Origin: Fodinibius salicampi
GTDB taxonomy: Bacteria > Bacteroidota > Rhodothermia > Balneolales > Balneolaceae
Direction: 5' to 3'
DNA length: 64,000 bases
Assembly (NCBI RefSeq): GCF_039545095.1
Contig: NZ_BAABRS010000001.1
Span: 372,001-436,000, forward strand
The stretch's first letter is position 1, and each line of letters starts with the position of its first letter. Below the pieces are notes generated by a model. It did no database searches, had not been told where the DNA came from, and saw nothing but the letters and a program-made list of their open reading frames with translations. A program made the translations under genes and the position numbers. This document shows positions 16,865 through 26,377 of this stretch, piece by piece.

Positions 16865-18580
16865 ATGCATTATTTAAAATATATAGCTGTTTGTTTTTTC
16901 ATTTTTTTCGCAACGGTTGTTTTACAGGCCCAGCCGGAGTCTGTCAGCCGCCTGTATATCACAGTTGAACAATACCAGGCAGATGTTCGGAGCCTTGAGC
17001 GTGCTTTTGTACTTGAGGAGAGTCCAAAATATTTTGACCGCATGGAACAACTGCATAATAACTGGCTTAACCGGCTGGATCAGATGAATTACAGTGATCT
17101 TAATACTTCTGAAGCGGTTGATTTTATTTTGTTGCGTCGAAATATCAGAAGAGATCTGCAGGAGCTACAGCAGTCGCGCTCGAGCTATAACGCCATAAAG
17201 CCAACCATCCGGTTTGCCGATATTATTCAAAATCTACAGGAAAAAAGAAGGGTGGGAGTTGATATAGAAGGCAGCCGTTTTGCCGAGCAGCTGGATACAC
17301 TTGCAGAGGCCATACGGAAAAATAAAGAGCAAATAAAAGATCAGGGACGGCTGGAACCGCATGAATCCCGTCGATCGGTTGAGGTTGTGAAAAATTTACG
17401 ACAGACACTGGATAATGTGTACACTTTTTATGATGGCTATGATCCCGATGTAACTTGGTGGGGCCCGGAATCCTATGAAGATGCGGATACCACGCTATCC
17501 AACTATGCTACATATCTTGAGGAGTGGACGGTTGATCAGTCGCACAAAGATGACGGCAGTGGCATTATCGGTGACCCCGTCGGTAGAGAAAAGCTTTTGG
17601 AACTTCTCGAATATGAAATGATCCCCTATACCCCTGAAGAGCTTATCGAGCTTGCTGAAAAAGAATACCAGTGGTGTTTGGATCAGATGCTTAAAGCTTC
17701 AGAAGATCTGGGATACGGGGATGATTGGCATGCGGCACTTGAGCATACGAAAAACACTTATGTGCCACCGGGGAAACAGCCGGAAGTTATTTATGATCTG
17801 GCTATCCGAGCTATAGATTTCCTTGAAGAACGCGATCTTTTGACAATCCCCGAACTGGCTAAAGAAACCTGGAGTATGGAAATGATGACGCCCGAACGCC
17901 AGCTTATCAATCCTTTCTTCCTGGGAGGCAGAGTAATTCGCATTTCCTATCCCACCAATACAATGGATTATGAAGCGAAGATGATGAGTATGCGGGGGAA
18001 TAACCCTAACTTTTCCAATGCTACGGTTCATCATGAACTTATTGCCGGACACCATTTGCAAGGATTCATGACGGATCGATATCATCCATACCGTGATGTC
18101 TTTCGTACTCCTTTTTGGATCGAAGGGTGGGCATTATATTGGGAGCTTCAGCTCTGGGATATGGACTTCCCGGAGACTCCGGAAGAACGGATCGGTATGC
18201 TGTACTGGCGGATGCACCGGGCCGCTCGCATTATCTTTTCACTACGCTTCCACCTGGGAGAAATGAGTCCCCAGGAAGCGATCGACTTTATTGTGGAAAA
18301 GGTGGGCCACGAATATAAGAATGCAGAAGCTGAAGTACGCCGCTCTTTTGAAGCGAATTACCCTCCACTGTACCAGGCCGCTTACATGCTGGGAGGACTG
18401 CAAATCCGTGCTTTATATAATGAACTTGTTGTAAATGGTGATATGCCCGATAAGAATTTTCATGACCGGATACTTAAAAATGGCAATATGCCCATAGAAA
18501 TGGTCCGAAAAATTTTAACGGGACAGAAACCACCTAAAGATTTTGAAACAAACTGGCGGTTTTATGAGGAATTGAATTGA
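16865..18580 (+). CDS. exported DUF885 family putative metallopeptidase
   Basis: The protein has 571 residues with a signal peptide ending near LQAQ. The C-terminal half carries HHELIAGHHLQ (His389-Gln399), the family's HExxxGHH zinc-type motif, with Ala394 where many members have Pro. It continues with an EGWALYWE segment (~419-426) that supplies the likely third ligand glutamate. DUF885 proteins are related to M32-like carboxypeptidases and are thought to cleave peptides or peptide-like antibiotics. It lies between the DUF5695 gene and a DPP-IV-type peptidase, all exported, which points to periplasmic breakdown of polymers. The substrate is unproven. Confidence 0.85.
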   Translation: MHYLKYIAVCFFIFFATVVLQAQPESVSRLYITVEQYQADVRSLERAFVLEESPKYFDRMEQLHNNWLNRLDQMNYSDLNTSEAVDFILLRRNIRRDLQELQQSRSSYNAIKPTIRFADIIQNLQEKRRVGVDIEGSRFAEQLDTLAEAIRKNKEQIKDQGRLEPHESRRSVEVVKNLRQTLDNVYTFYDGYDPDVTWWGPESYEDADTTLSNYATYLEEWTVDQSHKDDGSGIIGDPVGREKLLELLEYEMIPYTPEELIELAEKEYQWCLDQMLKASEDLGYGDDWHAALEHTKNTYVPPGKQPEVIYDLAIRAIDFLEERDLLTIPELAKETWSMEMMTPERQLINPFFLGGRVIRISYPTNTMDYEAKMMSMRGNNPNFSNATVHHELIAGHHLQGFMTDRYHPYRDVFRTPFWIEGWALYWELQLWDMDFPETPEERIGMLYWRMHRAARIIFSLRFHLGEMSPQEAIDFIVEKVGHEYKNAEAEVRRSFEANYPPLYQAAYMLGGLQIRALYNELVVNGDMPDKNFHDRILKNGNMPIEMVRKILTGQKPPKDFETNWRFYEELN

Positions 18581-18673
18581 GATGGAAGACTGCCGGGGAT
18601 TGCAGGACAGAACGAATAGGCGAATGTAAAATGTAATTGAAAAAATACTTGTTGAAACTAAGAATATATTTGT

Positions 18674-20983
18674 ATGCATAGATCTGGAAAAATAATAATA
18701 GGGCTCGTTTTCTTTGGCTTAGCTGCATTGCAGGTACAGGCACAAGATATAACCAAAGAAGATTACCAACGAGCCGAGCAGTTTTTATATCAGAACGTAA
18801 ATGAACTGGTCTTTCGGGTGGATGTAAATCCCCATTGGGCTGAAGTACAACGCAAGTTCTGGTACCGGGTGGATACTCGAAAGGGAGAGGAATATTTTTT
18901 TGTTGATGCTCGGGAAGAAAAGAAACAGTCTTTCTTTGACCAAGAGAAACTGGCGCAAAGTTTATCGGAAAGCTTTGGTGAAAAGGTTGATCCTTATGAC
19001 TTGCCGCTGAGTAGACTGGAGTGGAAACCGAAAGATGAAAGTCTTGAGTTTTTTCACAAGGATAAAAAATGGAAAGTGGATTTGGGAACACTGGATGTTT
19101 ATGAGCTCGAAGAAGAGGAAGAAGGGGCTGAGTGGTATGACCAGAGTCAGCTGTCAGAATCCCCGGATGGCAAGTGGACGGTAGCCCGGAAGGATTATAA
19201 CCTATGGGTAAAAAACAATGAAACAGGGGAAGAATACCAGCTTACGGAAGATGGAAACAAAGAAATGATTTACGGTGCTTCTCAACCATGGGCCTGGAAA
19301 AAACAGGAAGGTCCCAATGAAAAAGAGCGTGAGGATTTGTGGCTTAATGTATCCTGGTCACCGAATTCCCAAAAATTATTTGCCAATAAACTTGATCTGC
19401 GTAAGGCCAAACTGATGTACCTTCTGCGGTTTGTACCGGATGAGAGCTTCCGGGCACAATCAGTGTCTTATTACCGGGCGCTCCCCGGAGAGGATAGCGT
19501 AGCTAAGCAGATTCCTTACGTATTTGACATCGTTAATAAAAGCCGGACCCGAATTAAGGCCGGACCCTATGATGATCTTATTGCCGGAAGCTGGAACTGG
19601 CATGGAGACAGCAATGATACGCTTTATATGTTAATTCGTGAACGCGGATATGGTTCGGCTACATTGCTAAGGGCAAATGCGGAGAGCGGTGCGGTGGATA
19701 CGGTATTCAGGGAAGTGAGTGATACGTATGTGGATCCCGGTAAATCGGAATCAGAATACTTACCTGATACGGATGAGTTTATCTGGTTATCCGAACGGGA
19801 TGGGTGGAATCATATTTATTTGTACGACCTTAATACGGGGGAAGTAAAGCAACAGGTTACCCGGGGCAAATTTGTGGTTTACGACATTGAACATATCGAC
19901 AAAGAGAATCGAAAAATATTTTTTACAGCCGGGGGACGTGAAGCCGACCGCGATCCTTATCTTGAACATCTTTATTCGGTAAATTTTGATGGGTCAGATC
20001 TTCGGCTGCTAACGCCTGAAAATGCGGATCATAATATAAATTTTTCTTCCGGCTATAACTACTTTGTGGATACCTATTCACGGGTTGATAGAAAGTCCAC
20101 TTCGGTGTTACGAAGAAGTTCGGATGGGAAAGTGATTATGAAACTGGAGGAAGCGGATATTAAGGATCTCTTGGCTACCGGATGGCAGCACCCCGAACCC
20201 TTTAGTGTTAAGGCACGGGACGGAGAAACGGATATTTACGGAGTAATTTACCGTCCTTCAAATTTTGATCCTAATAAAGAATATCCTGTTATCGACGGTA
20301 CTTATTCCGGGCCCCAAGCGGTCAGAACGCCCAAAAGTTTTGCCGGGGGATACCAAAACAGTGACCAGCCATTAGCGGAACTGGGATTTATTGTGATCAC
20401 GGTAGATGGACTTGGAACAGCCGGCCGTTCCAAGGAATTTCAGGATTATTCCTGGAAAAATCTTGGCGACATCGGTTCGTCGGATCATATTAAAGCTATT
20501 AAAGAACTAGCTGAAAAATATACCTATATGGATACTAGCAGAGTGGGTATCTACGGGCATTCTGCCGGTGGATATGATGCGGCGCGGGCTGTTATGAAGC
20601 ATCCCGATTTTTATAAAGTGGCGGTATCGTCTGCGGGAAATCATGATCACCGTATAGCGAAAGCGTTCTGGCCGGAAATCTATATGGATTATCCCGAGGG
20701 ACCACACTATGAAGAGCAGTCAAATGTTAATTTAGCAGAAAATCTGGAAGGGCATTTATTATTGGCTCACGGCGATATGGACGATAATGTGCATCCCACC
20801 GGGACCATCCGGATGGCCGATGCGTTAATAAAAGCCGGCAAAAGTTTTGATCTGTTGATTATGCCAAACGAAGATCATGGGATGTCTGGCACCGATTATT
20901 TTACTAAAGCACGGTGGAATTATTTTGTAGAGCACCTGCTTGGAGCCGAGCCACTTCGACATTATCAGATTGGTCAGGATTAG
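18674..20983 (+). CDS. exported S9 family dipeptidyl-peptidase IV
   Basis: The protein has 769 residues with a signal peptide ending LQVQAQ. The N-terminal ~500 residues are a DPP-IV beta-propeller (DPPIV_N); the C-terminal ~240 are the prolyl-oligopeptidase-type hydrolase. The triad is complete: Ser630 in GHSAGG, Asp703 in HGDMDDNVH and His735 in EDHG. DPP-IV enzymes usually have GWSYGG, so the His and Ala around the serine are a variant. Such enzymes release Xaa-Pro or similar dipeptides from peptides in the periplasm. It lies 93 bases after the DUF885 gene and may be part of the same exported-peptidase group. Confidence 0.93.
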   Translation: MHRSGKIIIGLVFFGLAALQVQAQDITKEDYQRAEQFLYQNVNELVFRVDVNPHWAEVQRKFWYRVDTRKGEEYFFVDAREEKKQSFFDQEKLAQSLSESFGEKVDPYDLPLSRLEWKPKDESLEFFHKDKKWKVDLGTLDVYELEEEEEGAEWYDQSQLSESPDGKWTVARKDYNLWVKNNETGEEYQLTEDGNKEMIYGASQPWAWKKQEGPNEKEREDLWLNVSWSPNSQKLFANKLDLRKAKLMYLLRFVPDESFRAQSVSYYRALPGEDSVAKQIPYVFDIVNKSRTRIKAGPYDDLIAGSWNWHGDSNDTLYMLIRERGYGSATLLRANAESGAVDTVFREVSDTYVDPGKSESEYLPDTDEFIWLSERDGWNHIYLYDLNTGEVKQQVTRGKFVVYDIEHIDKENRKIFFTAGGREADRDPYLEHLYSVNFDGSDLRLLTPENADHNINFSSGYNYFVDTYSRVDRKSTSVLRRSSDGKVIMKLEEADIKDLLATGWQHPEPFSVKARDGETDIYGVIYRPSNFDPNKEYPVIDGTYSGPQAVRTPKSFAGGYQNSDQPLAELGFIVITVDGLGTAGRSKEFQDYSWKNLGDIGSSDHIKAIKELAEKYTYMDTSRVGIYGHSAGGYDAARAVMKHPDFYKVAVSSAGNHDHRIAKAFWPEIYMDYPEGPHYEEQSNVNLAENLEGHLLLAHGDMDDNVHPTGTIRMADALIKAGKSFDLLIMPNEDHGMSGTDYFTKARWNYFVEHLLGAEPLRHYQIGQD

Positions 20984-21027
20984 CGGGTTGATGTGGGAAG
21001 TTGGATAGAAGGGAAAGAGATTATCAG

Positions 21028-21582
21028 CTAATTATTAAAGGGAAGATGATCAAGACATTCTTCGATACTGTTAGCTGTTTTTAGAAGGGTTCGGTTTTGT
21101 GGACTTATAAAACCACTCTCCACGGCGTGATCTATAAAAGCAATAAGCTGATCGTAATAGTGATCAATATTGAAAAGAATGACCGGTTTCTGATGAATAC
21201 CCAACTGAAGCCAGGTAATGGCTTCCATGAGTTCTTCAAATGTTCCGAATCCACCAGGAAGGGCGATGAAAGCGTCGGATAACTCAGCCATCATCGCTTT
21301 ACGCTCATGCATGGTATTTGTGATATGGACTTTTGTTATATCCGGATGGGCATGTTCACGATCATTAAGATGTTTTGGAATAACACCGTGGACTTTTCCA
21401 TTATTATTAAGCGCTCCGTTGGCAACTTCATTCATAATGCCGACCGAACCACCTCCATAAACAACTTCAATATTGTTGATCGCCAGTTGCTGTCCCAATA
21501 CTTTTCCCTTTTCGGCAAAAGCAGGGTTATTTCCTTTTTTAGAACCACAAAAAACACAAATACGCCTGGAAGTACTCATCAA
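21028..21582 (-). CDS. LOG family nucleotide phosphoribohydrolase
   Basis: The protein has 184 residues. The diagnostic PGGFGTFEE (residues 109-117) and the preceding MHERKAMM (91-98) identify the LOG/TIGR00730 family, which hydrolyses the N-glycosidic bond of nucleoside monophosphates, including cytokinin-type ones. The N-terminal VFCGS is also typical. Its start overlaps the stop of the cysteine desulfurase gene by 4 bases, so the two are translationally coupled. The physiological substrate in bacteria is uncertain; nucleotide salvage or tRNA breakdown products are plausible. Confidence 0.9.
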   Translation of the reverse strand: MMSTSRRICVFCGSKKGNNPAFAEKGKVLGQQLAINNIEVVYGGGSVGIMNEVANGALNNNGKVHGVIPKHLNDREHAHPDITKVHITNTMHERKAMMAELSDAFIALPGGFGTFEELMEAITWLQLGIHQKPVILFNIDHYYDQLIAFIDHAVESGFISPQNRTLLKTANSIEECLDHLPFNN

Positions 21583-22742
21583 GAAGTGGGGGCTTTTGAG
21601 GCCATGCGATTTATAACAATTTCCAGCTTTTCTAAGAGGTAATCGATGTCATCTTCAGTATTATCTTTCCCCATACTGATGCGAATACTTGAGTTGGCTA
21701 CCTTATTATCCAAGCCAATATTATCGAGCACATGCGAAGGTTCTATCGTTCCGGAAGTACAGGCGGAACCATTAGATACGCATATCCCTTCAACATCCAG
21801 GTTTAGCAACAGCATCTCTCCGTCAAATTGTTCTCCGGTATCGGTAAAGGAGAGGTTAACAATATGCGGGGCACATTTTTCTTTGTTGCAATTTATCTGG
21901 TAACGGTCGCCGAACTTTTTATCCAGTCCGGAAACCAAGCGGCTGCGTAGTTTTTTGAAGTGCCGGGCATGTTGATCCATCTCTTCTACCGCCAGCTCCA
22001 GCGCTTTGGCCAATCCAACAATTCCAGGTACATTCAGAGTCCCTCCACGCCGGCGGCGTTCTTGAGATCCACCGTGCATCCAGGGCAGCCATGGAGTCGC
22101 GTGACGCATATAAAGCACCCCGATACCTTTTGGCCCATATATCTTATGTGCACTCATACTTAGGAAATCAAGTCCCAGCTCATCCACATTCACCGGTATC
22201 TTTCCAATGCTTTGAACTGTATCTGAATGAAATGGAATATTGTGCTCCCTGCATACTTCCGAAATTTCTTTTAGCGGATTGATGGAACCAATCTCATTAT
22301 TCACGTGCATCAGGGATACAAGAGCCGTATTCTCCGTAATTGCATCAGCTACTTTTTGTGGATTTACCGTACCGTCTGGGTTTGGCTCTACATAAACAGG
22401 TCGGCCACCGTCTTGCTTAAGGGCCTCAGCTGTATGAAGAACCGCATGATGCTCAAGTGGAGAGGTAACAACCTCGCTTTTACCCGTTGCTTTGACCACA
22501 CCTTTTATGGCAGAGTTATCACTTTCAGTCCCGCCGCTGGTAAAAATAATTTCAGCGGGTTCCGCCCCAATGATATCGGCAATAGTTTCTCGTGCATCTT
22601 CGACTGCTACCTTTGCCTGGTTACCCATTTGATGGGCTGAGTTGGCATTTCCGAAATGTTCGGTTAAATAAGGCTTCATAGCCTCAAGAACGCGCTCATC
22701 AAGAGGCGTAGTGGCAGCGTGATCGAAATAAACGGTCTTCAT
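21579..22742 (-). CDS. cysteine desulfurase, IscS/NifS type
   Basis: The protein has 387 residues and is a fold-type I PLP enzyme. The N-terminal YFDHAATTPLD, the PLP lysine Lys200 in SAHKIYGPKG, the phosphate-binding GGTLNVPG and the catalytic Cys328 in SNGSACTSG are all present. The enzyme moves sulfur from cysteine to its own thiol for iron-sulfur cluster assembly or tRNA thiolation. The neighbouring genes are not isc or suf scaffold genes, so the sulfur acceptor is unclear. It is translationally coupled to the LOG gene downstream and divergent from pgk. The length and active-site loop fit the IscS/NifS group (class I). Confidence 0.92.
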   Translation of the reverse strand: MKTVYFDHAATTPLDERVLEAMKPYLTEHFGNANSAHQMGNQAKVAVEDARETIADIIGAEPAEIIFTSGGTESDNSAIKGVVKATGKSEVVTSPLEHHAVLHTAEALKQDGGRPVYVEPNPDGTVNPQKVADAITENTALVSLMHVNNEIGSINPLKEISEVCREHNIPFHSDTVQSIGKIPVNVDELGLDFLSMSAHKIYGPKGIGVLYMRHATPWLPWMHGGSQERRRRGGTLNVPGIVGLAKALELAVEEMDQHARHFKKLRSRLVSGLDKKFGDRYQINCNKEKCAPHIVNLSFTDTGEQFDGEMLLLNLDVEGICVSNGSACTSGTIEPSHVLDNIGLDNKVANSSIRISMGKDNTEDDIDYLLEKLEIVINRMASKAPTS

Positions 22743-22925
22743 AATTCCTGCTTCAATATTCGAATTAACCTATCAAAGATATTTAAATTTGATTAGAAAA
22801 ACAGTTCCTAAAATAGAAAACCTCCCAAAATAGGAGGGTAATAAAATTAGCTATTTGGATTGATCAATGTGTGTTGCCGTTGTATCTTGAGGCGACTTTT
22901 AATTTAAGTACGAAAAGATATTACT

Positions 22926-24119
22926 ATGGATAAGATGACGTTGAAAGATGCTGATGTTGAAGGAAAGAAGGTGCTCATGCGGGTTGACTTCAATGTGCCG
23001 ATTGAAAATGGCCAGATAGGAGATGACAACCGCATTGTTCAGGCATTGCCTTCCATAAAATTTGTAACCGATAGGGGAGGAAAACTTATCCTAATGAGTC
23101 ACTTAGGGCGCCCCGGTGGCGAGGTTGATAAATCACTGAGCCTGAGACCCGTGGCAGAGCATTTGGAGACATTAGTAGATACAACCGTTCATTTTGCGGA
23201 AGATTGTGTAGGAGAAAAAGCCTCAAATGTAATTGAGCAGGCAGCAGATGGGGAAATTGTATTGCTTGAAAATGTTCGCTTTCATGCGGGAGAAAAGGCA
23301 AATGATGAGGAGTTTTGCAAGCAATTGGCTGCACATGGGGATCTCTTTTGTAATGATGCTTTTGGCAGCAGTCATCGTGCCCATTCTTCGGTGGCAGGTG
23401 TTACACGCTTTTTGCAGCCGGCCGTATCGGGCTTTTTGCTGGAAAAAGAAATTAAGTATTTAAGCGGATCTATCAATGATCCTGAACGACCATTTGTTGC
23501 CATTTTGGGAGGAGCAAAGGTCTCAGATAAAATTGGCGTTATAGAAAATCTACTGGACAAGGTGGATACTATTATTATAGGTGGCGGCATGACCTATACT
23601 TTTTATAAAGCCAAAGGATTACCCATTGGTGATTCCCTCTTGGAAGAAGACAAGGTAGAGTTGGCTGCAGAGCTCATGGAAAAAGCAGATGAAAAAGATA
23701 TTAAGTTTGTACTGCCTATGGATTCAGTTGTTGCCAGGGAATTCAAAAATGATGCGGAGCATAAGGTAGTAGATGAAGATGGAATTGAAGATGGCTGGAT
23801 TGCTGTTGATATAGGTCCCCAATCGGCGATTTCATTCGGAAATGTAATTAAAAATGCTCAGACGGTTGTATGGAATGGTCCGATGGGAGTTTTTGAAATG
23901 GAAAACTTTGCAGATGGAACGAATGCCGTTGCAGAAGCACTGGCGCAAGCCACTAAATTGGGAGCTACCACCATTATAGGGGGTGGTGATTCAGCTTCTG
24001 CTATTAAACAGGCAGGTCTCGAAGAAGAGGTCTCACACGTATCCACTGGTGGTGGAGCCAGCCTGATGTTCCTCGAAGGGAAAGAGCTCCCGGGCGTTGT
24101 GGCGTTGACAGATAAGTGA
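22926..24119 (+). CDS. pgk: phosphoglycerate kinase
   Basis: The protein has 397 residues, the usual length. It has the N-terminal signature [14 protein letters not shown], the substrate-binding SHLGRP, the hinge [12 protein letters not shown], and the C-terminal nucleotide-binding [13 protein letters not shown] and STGGGASL. It transfers phosphate from 1,3-bisphosphoglycerate to ADP in glycolysis and acts in reverse in gluconeogenesis. It stands alone, divergent from the cysteine desulfurase, and is followed by a hairpin with a T-run. In many bacteria gap lies next to pgk; it does not here. Confidence 0.97.
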   Translation: MDKMTLKDADVEGKKVLMRVDFNVPIENGQIGDDNRIVQALPSIKFVTDRGGKLILMSHLGRPGGEVDKSLSLRPVAEHLETLVDTTVHFAEDCVGEKASNVIEQAADGEIVLLENVRFHAGEKANDEEFCKQLAAHGDLFCNDAFGSSHRAHSSVAGVTRFLQPAVSGFLLEKEIKYLSGSINDPERPFVAILGGAKVSDKIGVIENLLDKVDTIIIGGGMTYTFYKAKGLPIGDSLLEEDKVELAAELMEKADEKDIKFVLPMDSVVAREFKNDAEHKVVDEDGIEDGWIAVDIGPQSAISFGNVIKNAQTVVWNGPMGVFEMENFADGTNAVAEALAQATKLGATTIIGGGDSASAIKQAGLEEEVSHVSTGGGASLMFLEGKELPGVVALTDK

Positions 24120-24153
24120 GATAGAACTTTACTAATACTTTATCCCGATATAG

Positions 24154-24181
24154 CCCGGCCCTGTTAAGTCAGCGGGTTTTT
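24154..24181 (+). terminator. probable pgk terminator
   Basis: CCCG...CTG-TTAAGT-CAG-CGGG forms a 7-base stem with a 3-base bulge on the left side, followed by TTTTT, 35 bases after the pgk stop. Confidence 0.5.
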
Positions 24182-24200
24182 AATACGATATTTCAAAATT

Positions 24201-24279
24201 TCTGGGGAAACCCAGATAATTTGAAGAACTTTTTTTGGAAAGAAATATTTCTCAAAATTGCTCTCTATGCAATATAGAG
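24201..24279. other. two small perfect hairpins between pgk and ssb
   Basis: TCTGGG-GAAA-CCCAGA (24201-24216) is a perfect 6-base stem with a GNRA-type tetraloop. CTCTAT-GCAAT-ATAGAG (24263-24279) follows. Both lie upstream of the ssb promoter, so they are not part of its leader. They may belong to a small RNA or to the pgk 3' region. Confidence 0.35.
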
Positions 24280-24339
24280 GCGTAAAAAGTGAGATAATCA
24301 AAGAATAAAATAAAAAAAGTAAAAAAAATTCTGTAAGGA

Positions 24340-24370
24340 TTTGCTCCGAAATATATCTTACTTACCTTTA
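24340..24370 (+). promoter_or_regulatory. ssb promoter, Bacteroidota type
   Basis: TTTG (24340-24343), 19 bases, then TACCTTTA (24363-24370) matches the Bacteroidota -33/-7 consensus TTTG-N19-TAnnTTTG except for the last base. It predicts a transcript start near 24377 and a ~25-base leader before the ssb ATG at 24402. Confidence 0.65.
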
Positions 24371-24401
24371 GAGAGAAATACTAAACAAAACGGAGACAAT
24401 T

Positions 24402-24860
24402 ATGAGTTCATTAAATAAAGCTATGATCATCGGCCGACTTGGGCGTGATCCTGAAGTACGCTATACACAGTCTAATACAGCAGTGGCAACATTATCAGTT
24501 GCAACTTCTGAACGATACAAAGATAAGCAAGGCGAATGGAAGGAAAATACCGAATGGCACCGGGTCGTTGCCTGGGGACGTTTGGCGGAAATTTGCCAGG
24601 AATATCTCAAAAAAGGATCTCAGGTATATATCGAAGGTCCTATTCAGACACGCCAGTGGGAAGATAAAGAAGGTCAGACGCGCTATACTACAGAGATAAA
24701 GGCGCTTACCATGACCATGCTGGATAGCAAAGGAAGCAGCGAAGGTGGTGAGAATGTACCGTCACAACCCGATAGCTCCCAACCTGTGTCCAGTAACGTT
24801 GATCTAAGTGAAGATTTTGATGATATGGATGATGATTTGGATGATGATTTGCCATTCTAA
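24402..24860 (+). CDS. ssb: single-stranded DNA-binding protein
   Basis: The protein has 152 residues. The N-terminal ~105 residues are an OB fold beginning [18 protein letters not shown], with the typical [14 protein letters not shown] strand. They are followed by a flexible serine- and glutamine-rich linker and an acidic tail ending DDDLPF, the conserved peptide that docks repair and replication partners. It binds and protects single-stranded DNA as a tetramer. It has its own promoter (24340-24370) and terminator (24887-24921). Confidence 0.96.
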   Translation: MSSLNKAMIIGRLGRDPEVRYTQSNTAVATLSVATSERYKDKQGEWKENTEWHRVVAWGRLAEICQEYLKKGSQVYIEGPIQTRQWEDKEGQTRYTTEIKALTMTMLDSKGSSEGGENVPSQPDSSQPVSSNVDLSEDFDDMDDDLDDDLPF

Positions 24861-24886
24861 TAAAGCTCACTTATTTAAAGGAAACG

Positions 24887-24921
24887 AAAAGCGACAGGAT
24901 GATTTAGTTCTGTCGCTTTTT
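24887..24921 (+). terminator. ssb terminator
   Basis: AAAAGCGACAG (24887-24897) pairs with CTGTCGCTTTT (24910-24920), a perfect 11-base stem including the flanking A and T tracts, 26 bases after the ssb stop. Confidence 0.85.
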
Positions 24922-24949
24922 CATTCTTGCACCAGAAGCTTGAAGTATA

Positions 24950-24957
24950 TAGCTTTA
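24950..24957 (+). promoter_or_regulatory. possible promoter of the CorC-like gene
   Basis: TAGCTTTA resembles the -7 box TAnnTTTG, with CTTG 20 bases upstream (24926-24929). It predicts a start near 24964, which leaves only ~18 bases before the TTG start of the next gene. Confidence 0.35.
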
Positions 24958-24981
24958 GAAAAAATGAAGTCTCATAACTAA

Positions 24982-26370
24982 TTGGACGAACCGAATAGTT
25001 TATTTTTGATTACCTTTCTGCAGTCGACTGATATTGTTGAACTATCTTCGACAATAGATCCGGTTGGACTGATTATTGAAATTTCCATCATTATTATTGG
25101 ATTCATATTTTCAGCTCTTTTCTCAGGATCTGAAGTTGCTTTTTTCTCGCTTTCTTCCCAACATAGCTCCATTATAGAGAGTGATGGACATCCAGAAGAC
25201 AAGTTGATCAGGCGGATGCTGAAACGTCCACGCCGATTGCTGGCGACTATACTGATTGGAAATACTTTTGCCAATATTGTGACTTCAATCCTTGCGGCGG
25301 TGGTTACCGGTAATATTATAGCTTATTATGGGTTTTCAGAGTTTTGGATTTACTTGTCGGAAGTTATCGTACTTACCTTTTCAATTTTGGTTCTGAGTGA
25401 AATAACTCCAAAGGTCATTGCTATAAATGATCCACTGAAAAATGCCAGGCTTATTAGCCGTCCTATCTATTTCTTTTATATTATTCTTAAACCACTTGCA
25501 GTTCTTATAGCAAACAGTACGCTCAGCCTTGAGGAACGGCTTCCCAAACCAAATAGCAAAATGACTTCCGAAGATATCATGACGATGGCTGAAGTCAGTG
25601 AAGAGGAAGGATCGATTAGAAGAGATGAACGGGAGATTATTGAAAATGTAATAGAATTTGGGAATATCAGTGTGCGGGAAATTATGACCTCTCGGATTAA
25701 TATTGTAGCTATATCTACTACGAATTCCCTCGATGAAGTATTAACACTTATACGTGAGAAAGGACTCTCACGTATGCCTATATATGAGAATGATCTGGAT
25801 AATATCCTGGGGATTATTCATTCAAAAGATGTGCTCCCCTACATTAATTCTGATATAGAGCGGACAACCATAAATTGGCGGACTATTGCCCGAAAAGCAC
25901 TTTTTATACCTTCTACTAAAAAACTTGATGACCTTCTTCGTGATTTTCAGCAGGAAAAAACACATATCGCAATTGTAGTTGATGAATATGGTGGCACAGA
26001 AGGATTAATTACACTAGATGATATCCTTGAAGAAATTGTAGGTGATATATCTGACGAATACGATGGGGCAGAAGAACAGCTGTTTACCCGTTTTCGAAGC
26101 GGGGTCTATGTATTTGACGCCAAAATTGACCTGGATGATATGGAGGAAATACTCGAATGCACGCTAACTTCTGGGGAGGATGATTTTGAGACGCTCGGAG
26201 GACTTATGTATAATCTGACCGAGCGCATCCCGAATGTAGGGGAACGAGTCTATTACAAAAATGTCGAATTTACCATACATTCAGTTCAAAATAATCGGGT
26301 GCGGAAAGTACGAGTAAAAGTACAGGAACCAAGATCCAAAAATGCCCGAAATTCTTCAGAGAATAAGTAA
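24982..26370 (+). CDS. CNNM/CorC-type CBS-domain membrane protein (hemolysin C family)
   Basis: The protein has 462 residues if started at TTG (24982). The only upstream ATG (24964) meets a stop after five codons, and the next Met lies inside the membrane domain. The CNNM transmembrane domain spans ~25-200, with the characteristic LFSGSEVAFFSL. Paired CBS domains (~215-340) include VDEYGGTEGLITLDDILEEIVG. A C-terminal CorC_HlyC domain spans ~360-445. Members transport or sense Mg2+ or Co2+; some are annotated as GldE, a gliding and type IX related protein in Bacteroidota. It is followed by murB and the DUF2779 gene with almost no gaps, a likely operon. Confidence 0.88.
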   Translation: MDEPNSLFLITFLQSTDIVELSSTIDPVGLIIEISIIIIGFIFSALFSGSEVAFFSLSSQHSSIIESDGHPEDKLIRRMLKRPRRLLATILIGNTFANIVTSILAAVVTGNIIAYYGFSEFWIYLSEVIVLTFSILVLSEITPKVIAINDPLKNARLISRPIYFFYIILKPLAVLIANSTLSLEERLPKPNSKMTSEDIMTMAEVSEEEGSIRRDEREIIENVIEFGNISVREIMTSRINIVAISTTNSLDEVLTLIREKGLSRMPIYENDLDNILGIIHSKDVLPYINSDIERTTINWRTIARKALFIPSTKKLDDLLRDFQQEKTHIAIVVDEYGGTEGLITLDDILEEIVGDISDEYDGAEEQLFTRFRSGVYVFDAKIDLDDMEEILECTLTSGEDDFETLGGLMYNLTERIPNVGERVYYKNVEFTIHSVQNNRVRKVRVKVQEPRSKNARNSSENK

Positions 26371-26377
26371 TTACTGT

